A DNA stretch of 64,000 nucleotides, taken from assembly GCA_029785235.1 (NCBI GenBank), contig JAFMAA010000001.1, positions 124,001 through 188,000 of the forward strand, in the 5' to 3' direction. This DNA comes from Nitrososphaerota archaeon. Its GTDB lineage: Archaea > Thermoproteota > Nitrososphaeria > Nitrososphaerales > UBA183. The position numbers were made by a program, and so were the translations under genes. The first letter of the stretch is position 1, and each line of letters starts with the position of its first letter. Of this stretch, positions 24,244-33,061 are shown piece after piece. The notes beneath the pieces were generated by a model that saw nothing but the letters and a program-made list of their open reading frames with translations, had not been told where the DNA came from and searched no databases.

Positions 24244-25715
24244 ATCACCTTCTGGATATCGTGCGGGAGGCTCTCCTTGTACCCGGCAGAGGTGATTCTC
24301 ATGAACTCGGCCTTCTTCCTCAGCTCGGAGAGCGTACGGGCGCCCGAGTAGCTCATGCCTGACCTGAGCCCTCCTACCAGCTGCTTCACCACCTCGTCCA
24401 CCCTCCCCTTGTAAGGTATGAGCCCTTCCACCCCCTCGGGGACGCTTTCTTCTATAACCTCTTCAATCAGCTCGTCCTCCCTTGGCCCGGACCCGCCGGT
24501 CTCGCGCACTCGCCTGCCTACTGTCGCCGCCAGGGAGGCCATCCCCCTCGTGAGCTTGTATCTGACCCCTTCCTTGAGGACTGTGGGTCCGGGGCTCTCT
24601 TCGGTTCCAGCGAACAGGCTCCCGATCATGACCGACGACGCTCCCGCAGCGAGCGCCTTGGTGACGTCCCCAGGGTTCCTTATCCCCCCGTCACCAATGA
24701 TGGGGACACCACTGTCAGCGGCCCCGTCTGCGCAGTCCATGATCGCGGTGAGCTGAGGGACGCCAGAGCCAGTCACCACGCGTGTCACGCAGATGCTCCC
24801 CGAGCCGACGCCCACCTTGACCGCATCAGCCCCCGCCCGGATTAGGTCTAGCGCGCCCTTCGCCGTGGCAACGTTCCCCGCGACGACCTCTACATCTCCC
24901 AGCTCCCGCTTGATCTCCTTCAGAGTCTCCATGGCGTAGGCAGAGTGCCCGTGGGCGATATCGACGACCAGGGCGTCCGCACCGGCGTCGAAGAGCTTTC
25001 GCGAGCGTTCCATGTGATCCCCTTTTACCCCCACGGCCGCCGCGACCCTCAGGCGCCCTTTGGAATCCTTCGTCGCGGAGGGGAACTGCCTGCGCTTCAC
25101 TATGTCCTTCGAGGTAATCAGCCCGGCGAGGGTCCCCTTGCCATCGAGCAGAGGGAGCTTCTCAATCTTGTTGTCGTGGAGGATCTTCTTCGCATCCTCC
25201 ATGCTCACCCCCTTGCGGGCCGTGATGAGTTTCGACTTCGGGGTCATCACCTCCTTCACCCTCCTGTCGAGGTCGTCCTCCAAAGTTATGTCGCGCCTTG
25301 TGAGGAGCCCGAGGACCTTCCTTGAGCTGTCGACTATCACTATCCCACCGATGTCTCTGTCGCTGATGATGGCCTGGGCTTGGCGGACTGTCCGGTCCGG
25401 GCTCATCGTGATGGGGTCATCTATTACCACCCCCTCCGATCTCTTCACCTTCAGCACCTCGGACACCTGTTCTTCGACGGTTAGGAATCTGTGAACCACG
25501 CCGATCCCGCCCAGGCGTGCCAGCGCTATCGCCATGGAAGACTCCGTCACCGTGTCCATGTTGGCACTGACTATCGGGACGCTGAGTGGGATCCGCCTGG
25601 AGAAACGGGTACGAGTGTCGGCGTCTTTGCGGGACTCTACATCGGAGAACTTTGGGACGAGGAGGACGTCGTCGAAAGTGAGGCCAACTCGGGGGCCAGG
25701 GCCGGATGCCTTCAC
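24240..25715 (-). CDS. guaB: Inosine-5'-monophosphate dehydrogenase
   Basis: Oxidises IMP to XMP. The frame contains [11 protein letters not shown] at the N-terminus, two CBS domains in the middle (about residues 95-215), and the catalytic loop [20 protein letters not shown] with the active Cys. The frame is open to a GTG at 25736, but the TATA box (TATAAA at 25739-25744) predicts initiation near 25715, exactly where another GTG lies, so I take the leaderless start. The stop overlaps the presumed purA start. Confidence 0.94.
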   Translation of the reverse strand: MKASGPGPRVGLTFDDVLLVPKFSDVESRKDADTRTRFSRRIPLSVPIVSANMDTVTESSMAIALARLGGIGVVHRFLTVEEQVSEVLKVKRSEGVVIDDPITMSPDRTVRQAQAIISDRDIGGIVIVDSSRKVLGLLTRRDITLEDDLDRRVKEVMTPKSKLITARKGVSMEDAKKILHDNKIEKLPLLDGKGTLAGLITSKDIVKRRQFPSATKDSKGRLRVAAAVGVKGDHMERSRKLFDAGADALVVDIAHGHSAYAMETLKEIKRELGDVEVVAGNVATAKGALDLIRAGADAVKVGVGSGSICVTRVVTGSGVPQLTAIMDCADGAADSGVPIIGDGGIRNPGDVTKALAAGASSVMIGSLFAGTEESPGPTVLKEGVRYKLTRGMASLAATVGRRVRETGGSGPREDELIEEVIEESVPEGVEGLIPYKGRVDEVVKQLVGGLRSGMSYSGARTLSELRKKAEFMRITSAGYKESLPHDIQKVM

Positions 25716-25738
25716 TTGATGGCGGCTTGATTTCACAG

Positions 25739-25744
25739 TTTATA
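25739..25744 (-). promoter_or_regulatory. TATA box for guaB-purA-purB
   Basis: Minus strand TATAAA within CACTATAAACTG. It is about 26 nt upstream of the GTG at 25715, but only a few nt from the GTG at 25736, which argues for the shorter protein. Confidence 0.55.
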
Positions 25745-25875
25745 GTGTTTTTGGAGAAAGATGCCAGAGGCTATTGGCCGTCGCTTGACGGGGTCCGGTG
25801 CGTCGGTCCAGAGCACGCCCCGCTGTGGGTCGTATTGGTACCGCACTGCGGACCAACCAGGCCTTGATGATGATA

Positions 25876-25990
25876 CGCCGGGACAGGGATTTGAACCCTG
25901 AATTCCTTTTCAGGAAACAGGCTGGCTGGATTTTCATTCCAGGCTTGCGCAACTGCGTTCCTGCGCCCTACCAGATTAGGCGATCCCGGC
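25876..25990 (-). tRNA. tRNA-Ser(GGA) with two introns
   Basis: Acceptor GCCGGGA pairs with TCCCGGC, discriminator G. The T arm is CAGGG-TTCAAAT-CCCTG. The long variable arm TCCT-GAAA-AGGA marks a class II tRNA. Removing a 13-nt intron (25924-25936, TGAAAATCCAGCC) after position 37 gives the loop CTGGAAA, anticodon GGA. Removing a 16-nt intron (25945-25960) between positions 29 and 30 restores a perfect anticodon stem CAGGC/GCCTG. Both junctions form BHB motifs: helix CTGG:CCAG with bulges AAT and CCA, and helix GCGC:GCGC with bulges AGG and AAG, each cut after the second bulge base. The spliced tRNA is 86 nt. No CCA is encoded. Confidence 0.92.
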
Positions 25991-26012
25991 GTTCGCACGC
26001 CGGAATCAGGGC

Positions 26013-26020
26013 GCTTAAAA
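26013..26020 (-). promoter_or_regulatory. TATA box for tRNA-Ser
   Basis: Minus strand TTTTAAGC, 23-30 nt before the mature 5' end and just after the cbf5 stop, so the tRNA probably has its own promoter. Confidence 0.5.
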
Positions 26021-26021
26021 C

Positions 26022-27029
26022 CTAACTCGGAGGAGCGGCCTTCGGCTCCGCCTTTGCTCGGTGGCTCTTCCACATGCGCGGGTAGGTGCCGGCCTTCATC
26101 ACCACTCGGTCGGTGGACGCGGCGAGCCCGCGCTTCAGCGGCCTGATCTCCTCAGCCGAGAGGAGGGCCTTCCCTATGGCGACAAGTTCCCCCTTTGCGC
26201 TCATCACGACGACCGGGTCGTCCCTCTTGATTCCGGGCGAGAGCGCAAGCACGCCCGGGATGCCGAGCCGCGCCCCGTGGCAAATGGCGTCGACCGCCGA
26301 ATCTCGTACCACGATCCTGCCGATGGGGCCTAGCGCCTCCTCTATCGGGAGGACCATCCTCCTGATGGGTCCCTCGTCCCCGGCTTTAAGGCGGTACACA
26401 GCGTCGCTGAGTTGGTGGAGCGTGACGAAACCCCTCTCCTCGGTCAGGGGCCCAACCTTGGTGCGCCTGAGCTCGACCATGGTGGCCCCCACGCCGAGGA
26501 CTTCGCCGGCATCATAGATCAGCTTCCGTATGTACGTCCCAGACTGGCAGACGACCCTGAAGAGCTGGAGGTTCCCCACCGACTCCTCGGTTTCGAACTC
26601 GTAGATGGTACGCGTCCTGGTCTGCCTGGACACGGAAGAGCGCTGGGGAGGCCTCTGGAATATCTCGCCGGTGAACTCTGCCATCACCTTTTCGATCTCT
26701 CTCTTGGGGACCGAGGAATGAACCCTCATCACGCCGCGGTACTCCTTCGGATAGAGCAGGAGGAGGCTGAGAGCCCTCGTGGACTGCCCAAGCCCGATGG
26801 GGAGGAGCCCGGAGACAGGGGGGTCGAGTGTCCCGCTGTGCCCCGCCTTCTCTAACCCGAGCAGTTTCCTGGTCCAGGCGACCACCTCGTGGCTGGTAGG
26901 CCCTCTGGGCTTGTCCAAGGGGATTAGGCCGTACTCGAACAGGGACTGGACGGGCCTGGAACCTGGTTCGGCCCCGTGCTCAGGGTCGGAGCCTTCCTCG
27001 TCGAGGACCAGCATCTTCTGAGCCAGCAC
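26022..27029 (-). CDS. cbf5: tRNA/rRNA pseudouridine synthase Cbf5 (TruB family)
   Basis: 335 residues, catalytic subunit of archaeal H/ACA ribonucleoproteins and a tRNA Psi55 synthase. GHSGTLDPPVSGLLPI holds the catalytic Asp (residue 69). SGTYIRKLIYDAGEVLG and a C-terminal PUA domain (GRIVVRDSAVDAICHGARL) follow. GTG start 1 nt after the cmk stop; Met6 is an alternative. Last gene of the long ribosomal-protein/secY transcript. L14e, often between cmk and cbf5, is absent. Confidence 0.95.
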   Translation of the reverse strand: MLAQKMLVLDEEGSDPEHGAEPGSRPVQSLFEYGLIPLDKPRGPTSHEVVAWTRKLLGLEKAGHSGTLDPPVSGLLPIGLGQSTRALSLLLLYPKEYRGVMRVHSSVPKREIEKVMAEFTGEIFQRPPQRSSVSRQTRTRTIYEFETEESVGNLQLFRVVCQSGTYIRKLIYDAGEVLGVGATMVELRRTKVGPLTEERGFVTLHQLSDAVYRLKAGDEGPIRRMVLPIEEALGPIGRIVVRDSAVDAICHGARLGIPGVLALSPGIKRDDPVVVMSAKGELVAIGKALLSAEEIRPLKRGLAASTDRVVMKAGTYPRMWKSHRAKAEPKAAPPS

Positions 27030-27030
27030 T

Positions 27031-27591
27031 TCAGTCCCTTCGGTTCTTCACGTATCGTATCACTATATCGGCCACTTTGGACTCGTCGATGGAGTCGGTC
27101 TCGACCACCAAGTCGAAGGGCTTGAGGTCCTCGCCGAACTCTATCCCGTAGATCTTCTTGTAGAGCTTGTAGTTCTCGCGATCCCTCACAGAGAGTATCT
27201 CCTTGCACTCCGACACTGCGATCCCATCCCTCTTGGACATCCTCACCGCCCTGCTCTCTACGGTCCCCGAAAGCCAGACCTTGATGCCATCCCTGGTGAG
27301 CCAGGGGACTGGATAGCTTGTGATTACGACGTCCCCCCGCTTCGCCTTCTTGAGCAGCCTGGCGTCCACCTCCTTATCGAAGTCGGACGACCGCTTTCGC
27401 TCTTGCAGGAACTTCATCCCGTCCCCCTTGTCCCACCAGTCTTCGCCGCCGGGGGTATATCCCTCTTCCACCGCCATCTCTTTCAAGACGTCGCCACCGC
27501 CGACCATGGGAATCCCTAGCGATTCTGCCACCTGGCGGGACACCGAAGTCTTCCCTACTGCGGGCATCCCGGAGATTATTATCGCCTTCAA
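27031..27591 (-). CDS. cmk: Cytidylate kinase, archaeal type
   Basis: 186 residues, P-loop NMP kinase. The Walker A motif is GMPAVGKTS at residues 8-16, followed by the GGGDVLKEMA region and a C-terminal helical part. Position between the DUF106/EMC3 gene and cbf5 matches the archaeal arrangement and supports CMP kinase over other NMP kinases. Confidence 0.88.
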   Translation of the reverse strand: MKAIIISGMPAVGKTSVSRQVAESLGIPMVGGGDVLKEMAVEEGYTPGGEDWWDKGDGMKFLQERKRSSDFDKEVDARLLKKAKRGDVVITSYPVPWLTRDGIKVWLSGTVESRAVRMSKRDGIAVSECKEILSVRDRENYKLYKKIYGIEFGEDLKPFDLVVETDSIDESKVADIVIRYVKNRRD

Positions 27592-27600
27592 TGGTAATCC

Positions 27601-28518
27601 CTACGGGGTTGTGTGCAGGAGGCGGCCGAGCATCGTGGAGAAGGCGAATGAACTGAGGAAATACCACCACACTAGGCTGACGTTGTACACCCCCACGTGC
27701 TGCGTCGCCGCGGCTATGATGGGTATCGGTATGGGGGTGAAGGCGACGATGACCCCGTACCCGCCGAGGAAGCTGGCCATGAGGTAGTACACTACAAGCA
27801 GCGGGACGAATGTGACGGCGGTCACCTTGAGCCTGGCCCTCTGAACCCTCAACTGCTCCTGCTGGACCGCGAGCTCTCGTTTCTTGAGCTTGTCCAACTT
27901 CTCTTTATCCTTCGCCAGGGTCGCTTCGCGTTTCTCCTTCTGGAAGGCGTTGACCTCGGCCCTCATCCTCCGCTCCGCGTTCAGGTCGACGACCCTTTTG
28001 GTCACGAGCTGGGTGACCAGGCCCAGTGCGACTGAGGTAGTCGTGACCAGCATGGTGGACACAGGAGGGACGTACCGTGGGATGGTGAAGTTGGCTATGG
28101 CGCTGGTGTTGCTAGCGGTCAAGGTGACCCGGTAGGACCCCGACGACGCCTTGGGGACCCAGAACATGCACCCGGAGACGGCACCCTTGTCGTTGGTCGT
28201 GCAGTAGGTCGCACCTGTCGACGAGTTGATGAGCTGCAGGGCGTTGGATCCGAAGGTGGCTGTCAGGTTCTGCCGCGGGGCGAGGTTGCTGGCGGTCACC
28301 AAGATTGATGCCCCCGAGATGTCAGAGGAGGTGTTGAATGAGACCTTCCCTGAGCTTGCGCTCGTCGTGACGGTGGCCGTAGACTTGGGGGTTACGGCTG
28401 GAAGGACGACATAGTAGCCCACCAAGACCACCATCACGCCCACGAGGGCGTAAGTGATGAGCCTCGAGCCCCCGATGGAAGACCCCCCCTGCGTCTTCTT
28501 CTTAGAGCCAGACTTCAT
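27601..28518 (-). CDS. EMC3/DUF106-type membrane insertase with extracytoplasmic domain
   Basis: 305 residues. The C-terminal part is the DUF106/EMC3-TMCO1 type of the Oxa1 insertase superfamily: a membrane helix near 155-175, a charged coiled coil (about 183-232), then hydrophobic segments near 232-258 and 275-300. Preceding it are a first membrane helix (about 20-41) and about 110 residues rich in Ser, Thr, Asn and Val that look like an Ig-like beta domain outside the membrane (SSGKVSFNTSSD to SYRVTLTASNTSAIANFTI). It sits between adkA and cmk, close to secY, as DUF106 genes usually do, and probably helps insert membrane proteins. Confidence 0.85.
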   Translation of the reverse strand: MKSGSKKKTQGGSSIGGSRLITYALVGVMVVLVGYYVVLPAVTPKSTATVTTSASSGKVSFNTSSDISGASILVTASNLAPRQNLTATFGSNALQLINSSTGATYCTTNDKGAVSGCMFWVPKASSGSYRVTLTASNTSAIANFTIPRYVPPVSTMLVTTTSVALGLVTQLVTKRVVDLNAERRMRAEVNAFQKEKREATLAKDKEKLDKLKKRELAVQQEQLRVQRARLKVTAVTFVPLLVVYYLMASFLGGYGVIVAFTPIPIPIIAAATQHVGVYNVSLVWWYFLSSFAFSTMLGRLLHTTP

Positions 28519-29087
28519 GGAGAGGCCTTCTCTAGCATCCTTGCGATCCCTTGGGCGACCTCCGCCTGCATCCCTTCGCCGTTCCAGACTATTGTGATAG
28601 GGGCCCCCGTGATGGTCGAGCAGGCGGTGATGAAACTCCTCGCGAGAGCGAGCTCCTCGCTGAGCGAAGCCTCCGTGGCTGGGTCCCGGTACCGTGTGGT
28701 GTCAGTGGCCCTACGCTTCGCTATCTCGGCGGGCGACGCCTCCAGGAGTATGAGGTGAGTTGGCTTCAGCGCTCTCACAACGTCGAATGGGAGGCCGGGC
28801 CAGAACCCATCGTGGGTCCTGATGAACAGGTGTGTGTCCACCACCACGAGCCTGTCTCTCATGAGGGAAATCTTGCTGGCGGCAGCCTTCTGAAGGCGCC
28901 TCTGCTTGTCGAGTGGGAGCTTCCTCAACTCGTCCCTGTACTCGACGAGCTTCTCTGCCCTGCCTACCTCCAACATGATGGTGCCGAAGTTCGCCAGTCT
29001 CGCCCCCCGGTAGCTCCCTACGACCTTCTCCAAGACCGTGGTCTTCCCCACCCCCGGGATCCCCACTATCACAGCGCGCAGGCCCAC
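28515..29087 (-). CDS. adkA: Adenylate kinase, archaeal AdkA type
   Basis: 190 residues. The P-loop is GIPGVGKTTVLEKV at the N-terminus; the rest matches the trimeric archaeal AdkA type (FGTIMLEVGRAEKLVEYRDELRKLP, VDTHLFIRTHDGFWPGLP, LLEASPAEIAKRRATDTTR). It overlaps the EMC3-like gene by 4 nt and follows secY by 2 nt, the standard archaeal secY-adk coupling. Confidence 0.95.
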   Translation of the reverse strand: MGLRAVIVGIPGVGKTTVLEKVVGSYRGARLANFGTIMLEVGRAEKLVEYRDELRKLPLDKQRRLQKAAASKISLMRDRLVVVDTHLFIRTHDGFWPGLPFDVVRALKPTHLILLEASPAEIAKRRATDTTRYRDPATEASLSEELALARSFITACSTITGAPITIVWNGEGMQAEVAQGIARMLEKASP

Positions 29088-29089
29088 GG

Positions 29090-30529
29090 CTAGCTAGCTC
29101 CGATGAGTCCGGCCAGAGCCGGAGACACTTCCTCCACCTGCTCCTTCAGCAGCATCTGGTAGTACTGAAGGATGATGTCAACCATCAGGAGCATCCCTAT
29201 GCCCGTCCCGAACACCCCGACTACGTCGGCTACGCCGGCTATGAGCCCTATCAGGATCCCACCTATGATGGTAAGGGTTGGGATGTACCTGTTGAGCATC
29301 TGCTCTATCGAGAGCCCGGAACGCCTGAAACCAGGGACCTGGACGTCGGCGTCCATCAGGTTCTTGGCGACCGCCCTGGAGTTGAGCCCCCCTATCTCAA
29401 CCCACAGCCTGGCGAAGACCACCGACATGCCGACAAGGAATAGGAGGAAGACTACGGTGTGGATGGGGTCGCTGAGGGTCTGCCCGAAGCTGACCGGTGC
29501 GGTGAGGTAATAGACAAGCCCCCCTGTCGGTTGGGCGTTGAAGGCGGTTGTGGAGTTGCTCGTAGGGAAGACGGCGAGGTAGTGTAACCACCACGGAGGG
29601 TTACTCGCGCTGTACCGTTCGAGGAGCTCGGCGAAGAAGGTGACGTTGGCCCCCAGCGCGGACACGAGGATTACAGGTATGTTTGACACGTAGAGGAGCT
29701 TGATCGGATACACTCCCTGGAAGCCCCTGTACTTTATCGACGTGATGGGAAGCTCGACCCTGATTCCTTCGATGTAGATCAACACGAGTATCATCACCAC
29801 GGTCAGCGAGAACGTCATCACGCTCGGGTAGAAGTTCTCCCTGATCAAGATGGAACCGATGTCTCCAGCGAAGAACTGGCTGATGGCACCTGGGATGAAC
29901 CCGAAAATCTGGGTTACGCCTGTGGCGACCTGGAATGGGATTGGGGAGAAGGTGTACCACATCACCTGCTGGGCGACTCCCGCCAGGATGAACAAACTGA
30001 CCCCGCTCCCGATCCCCCACCCCTTCTGAATCATTTCATCCAGCAGCAGGACAAGGATGCTGGCTATGACCAGCTGTATGAAGATAACGATTGACTGGTC
30101 GGCGGTGAGAGTCCCGAGCGCTCCGCCATAGATGTAGGCTGTTGACTCTCCGACAATCACAATCAGGGTGAGGAGCTTGGTGGCGGAGCCGAAGATGGCC
30201 CTGTCTGATGCGTCGCTCATGTCGAGCTTGATTATGTCGCTGCCCACGAGGAGCTGCAGGATGAGCCCCGAGGTGACGATCGGCCCGATGCCGAGCTGCA
30301 TGAGCGTCCCCTGGGCGGAGGCGAATACGACCCTGAGGAAGGTGCTGGGGTTGCTCTGGGCCGCTGTTCCCGTTATCCCGAAGAGCGGGGTGGTGGCCAT
30401 TACAAGATAGGCTATGAGCGCGATCCCGGTCCAGATGAAACGCTCGTTGAGCGACGGCTTCCTCTCAGGCTTAGGTATCTCTGGGAGAACCGTGCCTACG
30501 CTCTTGATGAAGTCTCGCATCGAAGCCAT
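29090..30529 (-). CDS. secY: Protein translocase subunit SecY
   Basis: 479 residues with about ten membrane helices, channel subunit of SecYEG. FIWTGIALIAYLVMATTPLFGI, the plug region, and IYIEGIRVELPITSIKYRGFQGVYPIKLLYVSNIPVIL are typical. Follows rpl15 by 11 nt at the end of the ribosomal-protein series. Confidence 0.97.
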   Translation of the reverse strand: MASMRDFIKSVGTVLPEIPKPERKPSLNERFIWTGIALIAYLVMATTPLFGITGTAAQSNPSTFLRVVFASAQGTLMQLGIGPIVTSGLILQLLVGSDIIKLDMSDASDRAIFGSATKLLTLIVIVGESTAYIYGGALGTLTADQSIVIFIQLVIASILVLLLDEMIQKGWGIGSGVSLFILAGVAQQVMWYTFSPIPFQVATGVTQIFGFIPGAISQFFAGDIGSILIRENFYPSVMTFSLTVVMILVLIYIEGIRVELPITSIKYRGFQGVYPIKLLYVSNIPVILVSALGANVTFFAELLERYSASNPPWWLHYLAVFPTSNSTTAFNAQPTGGLVYYLTAPVSFGQTLSDPIHTVVFLLFLVGMSVVFARLWVEIGGLNSRAVAKNLMDADVQVPGFRRSGLSIEQMLNRYIPTLTIIGGILIGLIAGVADVVGVFGTGIGMLLMVDIILQYYQMLLKEQVEEVSPALAGLIGAS

Positions 30530-30540
30530 TTGGACGGGGG

Positions 30541-30942
30541 TTACTCCTTAGCCAGAATCTTTCCGCCCGCGGCCTCTATTTTAGCCTGAGCTTTCTTGGT
30601 GAAAGCCGCGACCTTCACCTCGTATGCCCTTCCTACCCCTCCAGAGCCCAGGAGCTTCTCGACACCGAGCGCGGTCAGGTCGAGGGACTTCTCCCCCTTC
30701 GCGAGGTCGTCTAGCTGGCCGACGTTCACCCACCTGGAAGGCCGAACATATCCCGGCGGCCTGAACGGGTCCCGGCCGAAGTGGTCAGGGTCGTTGATGA
30801 CGAGCCAGCTCCACTTGTGCTTGTGCAGACCAGCGTTGCCGTGCCCACCCTGTTTCCCGGAGTGTCGGTGCTGCCCTATCTGGCCGTAACCGTGCGTCCG
30901 CATCCCCCTGTACCTCCTCCCCTTCCTGGCCCTTGTCGGCAA
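30541..30942 (-). CDS. rpl15: 50S ribosomal protein L15
   Basis: 133 residues, uL15. The Gly/Arg/His-rich N-terminus (RKGRRYRGMRTHGYGQIGQHRHSGKQGGHGNAG) is diagnostic. It lies 1 nt after rpl30. Confidence 0.96.
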   Translation of the reverse strand: MPTRARKGRRYRGMRTHGYGQIGQHRHSGKQGGHGNAGLHKHKWSWLVINDPDHFGRDPFRPPGYVRPSRWVNVGQLDDLAKGEKSLDLTALGVEKLLGSGGVGRAYEVKVAAFTKKAQAKIEAAGGKILAKE

Positions 30943-30943
30943 G

Positions 30944-31408
30944 TCAGATCATCCTCCTCACGATGCCTTCCAGCTTCGGATTGCTCCCTAGTTCTCCTTT
31001 CTCCGTGAACTGCCTCCGCAGGGAGCGTTTGAAGCCACCCCTCGGGGGCGCCAGTCTGAAGTAGGGGAGGACCCCTGGGACCGAGGAGAGCCTCTCCTCG
31101 CCTTCCAACATCTTGGAAGCGAGCTCCTTGTGGTCCTTGAATCCCATCCTCTTCAGCGCGGAAAGGTCCAGTGGCTTCGTGGTGCTCATCATCCCTCTCT
31201 TCGATAAGAGGTCTGCAAGAAGATCCTCCTCGAGCGGGGTCCAAGAGACGTAGTCCTTGCAGAGCCTGAGCATCCCCACGGTTGCGGGGTCGTCGGGGAC
31301 CACCGAGGCCGAGAACTTCTTCGCGACCCATAGCTCGTTCAGGGCCTTCCTGACAGGGACGGAGCTGTTGATCTGCCCGTGAAGGTTGACGACCAAGATT
31401 AGACCCAT
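30944..31408 (-). CDS. rpl30: 50S ribosomal protein L30
   Basis: 154 residues, archaeal uL30. LRLCKDYVSWTPLEEDLLADLLSKRG and the C-terminal FRLAPPRGGFKRSLRRQFTEKGELG identify it. Located between rps5 and rpl15 as in other archaea. Confidence 0.95.
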   Translation of the reverse strand: MGLILVVNLHGQINSSVPVRKALNELWVAKKFSASVVPDDPATVGMLRLCKDYVSWTPLEEDLLADLLSKRGMMSTTKPLDLSALKRMGFKDHKELASKMLEGEERLSSVPGVLPYFRLAPPRGGFKRSLRRQFTEKGELGSNPKLEGIVRRMI

Positions 31409-31419
31409 CTCTATTCCCC

Positions 31420-32046
31420 CTATACGTTCAGCCCGTGCGACTCCCTGAATGCGTCGTAGACGGCGTTCGCGAGCGAAGACATTGTGTTCGTCGAGCCGAA
31501 GGTCCTGACCCAGGCGTCCTTAACCCCGGCGAGCTGGAGGAGGCTCTTGAGCGCGGGGCCGGCTACGAGCCCCAGGGCCCTCGGGGCAGGCATTATCTCA
31601 ACAGTGACGCTCCCGGCCTTCCCCCTGATCCTGTATGGGACCGAGTGCGGCCGCCCGTCTCTGCACTCCCATGAACCGCAGCCGAGCTTGACCGGGATGA
31701 TGTTCAGCAGGGCGGCCGTGGTGGCCTTCTCGATGGCTTCCCTTGTCTGCATCGCCTTGCCCTTGCCGACCCCGAACCAACCGGCGCCGTTACCTACGGC
31801 GACCACCGCCAAGAACCGGGTAAGCTCCCCTGCGTCTGTCTGCTTTTGCACTACGCTCACGCCTACTACTTCGTTCCTAAGGTCAGGGAGGAGCTTCTTC
31901 ACTATCTCCGCTTCGCGGACCCTCTGGCCGTTCTTGAAGATCTCATCCAGCGTGGTAATCTTGCCCTCGGTGACAAGCATTCCTAGCTTCGTCCTGGGGA
32001 TCCAGACCTGCTCCTCTTCCTGGCGGTCGCGCCTCGGGTACGGCAT
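31420..32046 (-). CDS. rps5: 30S ribosomal protein S5
   Basis: 208 residues, uS5. Double-stranded-RNA-binding part VSVVQKQTDAGELTRFLAVVAVGNGAGWFGVGKGKA and the C-terminal IMPAPRALGLVAGPALKSLLQLAGVKDAW are clear. Shares one base with the rpl18 stop. Confidence 0.97.
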   Translation of the reverse strand: MPYPRRDRQEEEQVWIPRTKLGMLVTEGKITTLDEIFKNGQRVREAEIVKKLLPDLRNEVVGVSVVQKQTDAGELTRFLAVVAVGNGAGWFGVGKGKAMQTREAIEKATTAALLNIIPVKLGCGSWECRDGRPHSVPYRIRGKAGSVTVEIMPAPRALGLVAGPALKSLLQLAGVKDAWVRTFGSTNTMSSLANAVYDAFRESHGLNV

Positions 32047-32630
32047 TACTTGCCCGCCTCCGATATCAAGGCCTTGACCTTTTCGAACTCCTCTGCGTAG
32101 TTTTCTGGCTTGAAACCAGCCCTGAGCATAGCAGAGAACGCCTTACCGTATGCGTCCTTGTCCTCGGCGGCGAGTTTCGCCGCGTACTCTGCGATGGGCT
32201 TGCCGGAGAGCCTTTCCTCGTCTGGGAAGGCCTTTTCGCCCACAGGGACTGCAAGTCCGGAATCGACCACTCCCTTCAGCAGGGCTGCCACCCTCGACCC
32301 CCTGATGAACGGGACCAGGCCGTTGTAGACAACTGCTTCCTTCACCCCTGCGGCGACGGCCTTTTTCCCAGCTAGCCTCCCTAGGAGGTAGCAGGCGGGC
32401 GTCGACTTCGCCGAGCCGTGCCAGCCCAGCTTAGACAGCTCTCTGGAGTGAGAAGACGACAAGACCACGTCTCCATTCACGGTGGGTTTTACGAACTGGG
32501 TGCTGACGTTCTTGTTTGAAACCCTCACCACCAGAAGGGGCCTCTGTGAAATTATCGCCCGCTTCCTGGCCCTGTAGTCGGTGACACCCTGGCGCCTCCT
32601 TCGGAGGGTCTGCACGTGGCCCTGCGTCAC
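32046..32630 (-). CDS. rpl18: 50S ribosomal protein L18
   Basis: 194 residues, archaeal uL18, binds 5S rRNA. RRRRQGVTDYRARKRAIISQRPLLVVRVSNKNVSTQFV is characteristic; the longer C-terminus is the archaeal/eukaryotic form. It overlaps rpl19e by 4 nt. Confidence 0.96.
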   Translation of the reverse strand: MTQGHVQTLRRRRQGVTDYRARKRAIISQRPLLVVRVSNKNVSTQFVKPTVNGDVVLSSSHSRELSKLGWHGSAKSTPACYLLGRLAGKKAVAAGVKEAVVYNGLVPFIRGSRVAALLKGVVDSGLAVPVGEKAFPDEERLSGKPIAEYAAKLAAEDKDAYGKAFSAMLRAGFKPENYAEEFEKVKALISEAGK

Positions 32631-33061
32631 TTCTTCGCCTCCTTCATCAGATCGAGAAGGTGCTTCACGCCCCTCACCTGGCCTCCTTTCACCTGCTTGT
32701 AGAGGCTCTTGTAGGCGTCATCGCTGATCTCCTTCCTATCTTTGGCGACCTTCAGGCGCCACCTCAAGGCGCGTACCTTCGATATCCACTGGTCCTTTCG
32801 GGGATTCCTTGCGGTGGCCTTTCCTTCAGTAGAGCCTGCGCCTCGCCCACGCTTGAGCCTCTTTGACCTTGCCCTGAACCTCCCCCTGGAGACGCCTTTC
32901 TCTGGTGACACGGTAATCGCCCCGAACCCCACCAACCCGCGGATGGTGCTCCTCGTGATGGCGTCCTGGATCAGGTCGCTGTACTCGTCGTCGAATATGA
33001 TTCGGTCCACCCCGACCCCTAAGACCGAGGCCGCGAGCCGGCGCTTACTCTTTAGATTCAA
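32627..33061 (-). CDS. rpl19e: 50S ribosomal protein L19e
   Basis: 144 residues. SKRRLAASVLGVGVDRIIFD at the N-terminus, the basic linker RFRARSKRLKRGRGAGSTEGKATAR, and a helical C-terminus match the family. It overlaps the rpl32e 3' end by 17 nt. Confidence 0.96.
   Translation of the reverse strand: MNLKSKRRLAASVLGVGVDRIIFDDEYSDLIQDAITRSTIRGLVGFGAITVSPEKGVSRGRFRARSKRLKRGRGAGSTEGKATARNPRKDQWISKVRALRWRLKVAKDRKEISDDAYKSLYKQVKGGQVRGVKHLLDLMKEAKK

Noticed and set aside
25876..25990. tRNA-Phe(GAA) reading based on the hairpin CTGGA-ATGAAAA-TCCAG
   Set aside because: That hairpin fits a Phe anticodon arm, but the long variable arm and the stem CAGGC/GCCTG only work as tRNA-Ser with two BHB introns; the hairpin is the intron helix.
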